From contig NC_068357.1 in assembly GCF_020536995.1 (NCBI RefSeq), positions 62,879,721 to 62,943,720 of the forward strand: a stretch of DNA of 64,000 nucleotides, given 5' to 3'. This document shows, piece by piece, positions 61,013 to 64,000 of this stretch (the stretch's first letter is position 1; each line of letters starts with the position of its first letter). The notes beneath the pieces were generated by a model. That model had not been told where the DNA came from. It did not search any database and was given only the letters and a program-made list of their open reading frames with translations. The DNA comes from Dreissena polymorpha (Eukaryota; Mollusca; Bivalvia; Myida; Dreissenidae). A program made the translations under genes and the position numbers.

Positions 61013-61162
61013 AAGCCGGGGTACCCGGAGGAAACCACACCATTCTGTAAGAGTGACCGCCAACCAAATTCCAATGCGCCGGGATCGGTGATTTAACCGA
61101 TAACGGCTTGGTAAGAGACGCATTTACCAACAGCTGCGCTAACGTGGTAGCACGGATTTCTG
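61013..61162 (-). mobile_element. tRNA-derived SINE
   Basis: On the minus strand a tRNA-like head has A box 'ttagcgcagctgttggtaa' and a degraded B box 'ggttaaatcacc'. A C-rich body 'gtggtttcctccgggtaccc' follows, a block shared by several invertebrate SINEs as far as I recall. Confidence 0.65.
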
Positions 61163-62029
61163 TATTGACACTCAAATATTATTCATGCTAACTCAGTAAA
61201 GGCCATGTGATTTTTGTCAACAATAGAAACAACAATTCTTTATTTACGTCGTTATTATAATCGTTGATAGAATACTAGTGTAAATTCGGATTACACAAAA
61301 ATATTAAATATTAAACAATAATATGATTTTTTAGCTGAACAGTTGAAATTGTATTTACATTCGCAAACACATGTTATGTTATCATAAATATATCTCAAAT
61401 AAAACATCCTATTTATTTGTGCCAACATCAAACCGTAATGGAAAATTGATATGACTGACACATCGACCAATTTTGGTAAAGGGGACATCTTTTGCGCATT
61501 CGTCTGTAAGGTTAAACGAAGACAAAAAAGCGGCTGTATAGAGCATTCAAAATTAAGCGCCAAACATTCAGTCGTACCCAGCTTTTTATTAACTCAACAA
61601 GTGCCGTTTTTATTCGTGACAACCAGTTATTTTATTATTGGTTATTTGCAACGAACATTAGTTGAAACTAGATGTTACAAAATTAATATATCAACATATT
61701 ATTATACTAAATACCAGTATATGGCTCTATCTTATGCTATAAAATTTATCTCAGATCTAAATTAAATTGACTCTTAAAAAAAGTAAGGTTCAACACAAAC
61801 AAGGACGACCCAACAAGCCAATCCCCTCAAGTTTTAATTGCAGTATTTGCATTTTCATCTCAGAAGAAAATGTAAAGGCACGTGCTGAAAGGAATCTACG
61901 CCACTGCAAACGCGGGATCATAATATGTATCAACAAAAAAAGTTCTTACTGACCAATGCAGGTCATGTCGTTTTTATGTTCTGTTTTAAATGCATTCTGT
62001 AATATTATTTTTTTATTATTAAACTACAA
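61163..62029. other. Intergenic, nothing recognised
   Basis: AT-rich; short frames on both strands have no domain or splice support. Confidence 0.35.
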
Positions 62030-62032
62030 TCG

Positions 62033-62176
62033 AAACGAGATACAAGAAAATGACGGAATACTCCAAATAAGGTTGCCAGTCCCGCCCGAATACCCTATAT
62101 TGAAAAAAGCGATTCAACGAAGACGCGATATAACGAAAGATGCGATTTCAATCATGCACGGTTCATCTTTTCGTTA
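62033..62176 (+). CDS. Possible terminal exon, unknown
   Basis: An open stretch reads NDGILQIRLPVPPEYPILKK and IQRRRDITKDAISIMHGSSF to TAA. It is richer in GC and charged residues than its surroundings, as an exon would be. No clear acceptor or partner exon was found, and no family is recognised. Confidence 0.25.
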
Positions 62177-62969
62177 AATGGCCAGCAAATACTTCTAATA
62201 CTGAAAAACAACAATTAACAAACGCACACATGTGATATCTAAACGATTTACATTTAACGGAACTCAACTTTATCTTCTTCAAACTTTCTCCACATGATAT
62301 TTATACCATTTCCACAATGAATATGCAATTTCAGTGCATAGTGCATTTGGATGAGGGTAAAGGCTTTAAAATGGCCATTTAAAGCGGTGACTAAATTGGC
62401 CGCAGCATGATTTTTAGTCGTAGTGACGACAGCTGATTGTGTGTCTCCAATTATTGTTAGGCGTAACTTTTATGGCGCAAATTGGAACCATTGCATGCGA
62501 AATTCACCAATACATCAACAAAAGGCCTAACTAAATGTAATGATTGAGAATCAGTGTACCTTTCTTGATGAAAAAAGGAGATTTGTTTTAATTTTAAGCA
62601 CTTTTTTCAATCAAAAACTCACTTACAGCATATACAATCATGTTTTTCAGGAAAATTATTATTAAAAGCTTCACTGACAATCTAAATTACAAATTGCTAT
62701 TCAAATAATAAATGCTATTGTGATGAGAGGCATAATTTGCAGCCTTCAAACCAATACAAGCCTGATACCAAAAATTAACACTTCAAAAGGCGCAAATTGC
62801 TCTTTCAACAGCTTACGATGCAACATTTTGTGCGCATCCAGATAGTCTCTCTCCTAAACATAAGTCCTGTTAGCTACATTAAATGAAGTGTTCTCTCTGA
62901 AATCCAGTGTCGAAAGCTTAAGTTGTAGCAAAAATGCCCCCAAGCAAAAAACATGTTTGTTAAGGAATT

Positions 62970-63227
62970 TACTACGCGAGGGGACACACTAATGGTGTGA
63001 CGGGAAAGTCATTTGGGTGTGATTCCTCTGTAGTTCAGAGTTCATTCATTCCACTACCTGGGGATGACTCTCTGGATGAAATTTCCGAGATGGGTGAAGT
63101 ATTGACCTTTCAGGATGTTTATGGATCGTCCACAAGCGCTACACCACTGCGGCCACGGTTCAGGACACGGAGTCTGATTGAGGTGTACACAAACCCGGAG
63201 GCAGGCAAGGATCATCCAGACCTATAA
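62970..63227 (+). CDS. Unassigned coding-like open frame
   Basis: Open from before the ATG at 62,997 to TAA at 63,227, with a composition unlike random AT-rich DNA: SSFIPLPGDDSLDEISEMGE, then SLIEVYTNPEAGKDHPDL. It may be an exon of a host gene or of a mobile element. No domain recognised. Confidence 0.35.
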   Translation, partial: YYARGHTNGVTGKSFGCDSSVVQSSFIPLPGDDSLDEISEMGEVLTFQDVYGSSTSATPLRPRFRTRSLIEVYTNPEAGKDHPDL

Positions 63228-63737
63228 TCAAATAAAATGTACAGGCCGCTGTAACTTGCAATTATGCTAACACTTAGATAAGGAAACACATAAAGGAGGC
63301 ATCATGCCATGGCTTTCTCATTATTGACACGGCAAACTCGAGGAGCTGGGCATTTGGCTCTGAACAAAACAGGTTTGCTCAATCAATCTGAGCAAGATGG
63401 CATGTCATAGTTAAAAAGAGCAAGCAAGACATACACTAGAAATATAAAGGAAATTTGAAATTAAATGCCAAAAGTAATTTCAAGTGTAACCTTTTGTTTA
63501 CAAGAGTTGCTGCGGAAAATACTGCTTTACGCAAAGTTTGGTCTGTCGGGGTTCTGATGGGAAGAACAAATCGAAGTAATATCTGCCAGAGAACTGTAAA
63601 CGTAAGATAACTATATCTGATGAAGCACTGCTTTAAGCATGCATTTAAATTGTACTTGGACCAGATAGCATTGACAGCACAAGGCTTCAGACCTCCACAA
63701 AAAGTGTTAGGCTGTCAATAGTGCTTACCAGACCGGA

Positions 63738-63983
63738 ATGCCCAAGACAGTGACTTTCTCCCGGAACTGCAAAGGCCGCGTCCGCAGAACAATCCTGAAG
63801 CTCAATCATGGTCTGGCTGACTCTGCAAAAGTGAAATCTGTATTTACAGGTGCTCATTGGTCTAAAGGTTCTAGGTTTATTGCCTATCGTATTAAAAGCA
63901 AACATAATGACATGCTTAAGAGGACATGTGCATTTCTGAAAAGACATACTGCTGCCCTATCCTTGACTATGAAAAGACGCTAA
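63738..63983 (+). CDS. Unassigned basic open frame near the window end
   Basis: 81 codons, lysine/arginine-rich (RNCKGRVRRTILKLNHGLAD; RIKSKHNDMLKRTCAFLKRH), ending KRR before TAA. It could be related to the frame ending at 63,227. No family recognised; it may belong to an undescribed repeat. Confidence 0.3.
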   Translation: MPKTVTFSRNCKGRVRRTILKLNHGLADSAKVKSVFTGAHWSKGSRFIAYRIKSKHNDMLKRTCAFLKRHTAALSLTMKRR

Positions 63984-64000
63984 CTCTAAGGGCTTAACAG

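Overview
The window is eukaryotic: AT-rich, intron-bearing and dense in short repeats, with no operons. Gene content (an IRG-family immunity GTPase, a C-type lectin, a SWIM/YqaJ protein, RTE and Penelope retroelements) and a palindromic repeat with a core 'agtgtcgtcccagattag' point to a bivalve mollusc. From memory that repeat resembles ones abundant in Dreissena, but I could not search for it. Most of the sequence is intron, intergenic DNA and transposon remains. Genes were rebuilt exon by exon from splice signals and matching phases, without transcript support.

Layout. 0.9 kb: tRNA-Phe-like sequence with an insert (- strand). 1.7-9.1 kb (+): 3' part of an IRG-type GTPase gene, with two small upstream exons and a large final exon; the first small exon lies in an old direct duplication. 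12.6-15.0 kb: tRNA-related repeat and two palindromic MITEs. 15.1-17.5 kb (-): decayed SWIM/YqaJ gene copy. 19.5-21.0 kb (+): pseudogene remnant of the receptor gene described next. 27.4-41.0 kb (+): a receptor-like gene I do not recognise, with signal peptide, two copies of a two-exon ectodomain module, one transmembrane exon and a tyrosine-bearing cytoplasmic tail. Its second intron holds a 5.4 kb fold-back element (29,834-35,249) built from 648-bp units and a 17-bp motif.

41.6-44.0 kb: 5'-truncated RTE-like LINE. 44.7-45.3 kb: 556-bp insertion with a 16-bp target duplication. 46.2-49.2 kb (-): broken Penelope-like element. 50.2 kb: 285-bp alternating purine-pyrimidine tract. 54.0-56.7 kb (-): four-exon secreted C-type lectin whose domain is split by a cysteine-rich cassette exon. 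59.8-60.9 kb: diverged ~58-bp minisatellite. 61.0 kb: tRNA-derived SINE. 62-64 kb: unassigned open frames.

An IRG GTPase, a receptor with YxxL/I tail motifs and a lectin fit an innate-immune neighbourhood shaped by tandem duplication (19.4-23.5 kb matches 39.4-46.0 kb) and repeated transposon insertion. That joint reading is inference; nothing in the sequence shows the three genes act together.
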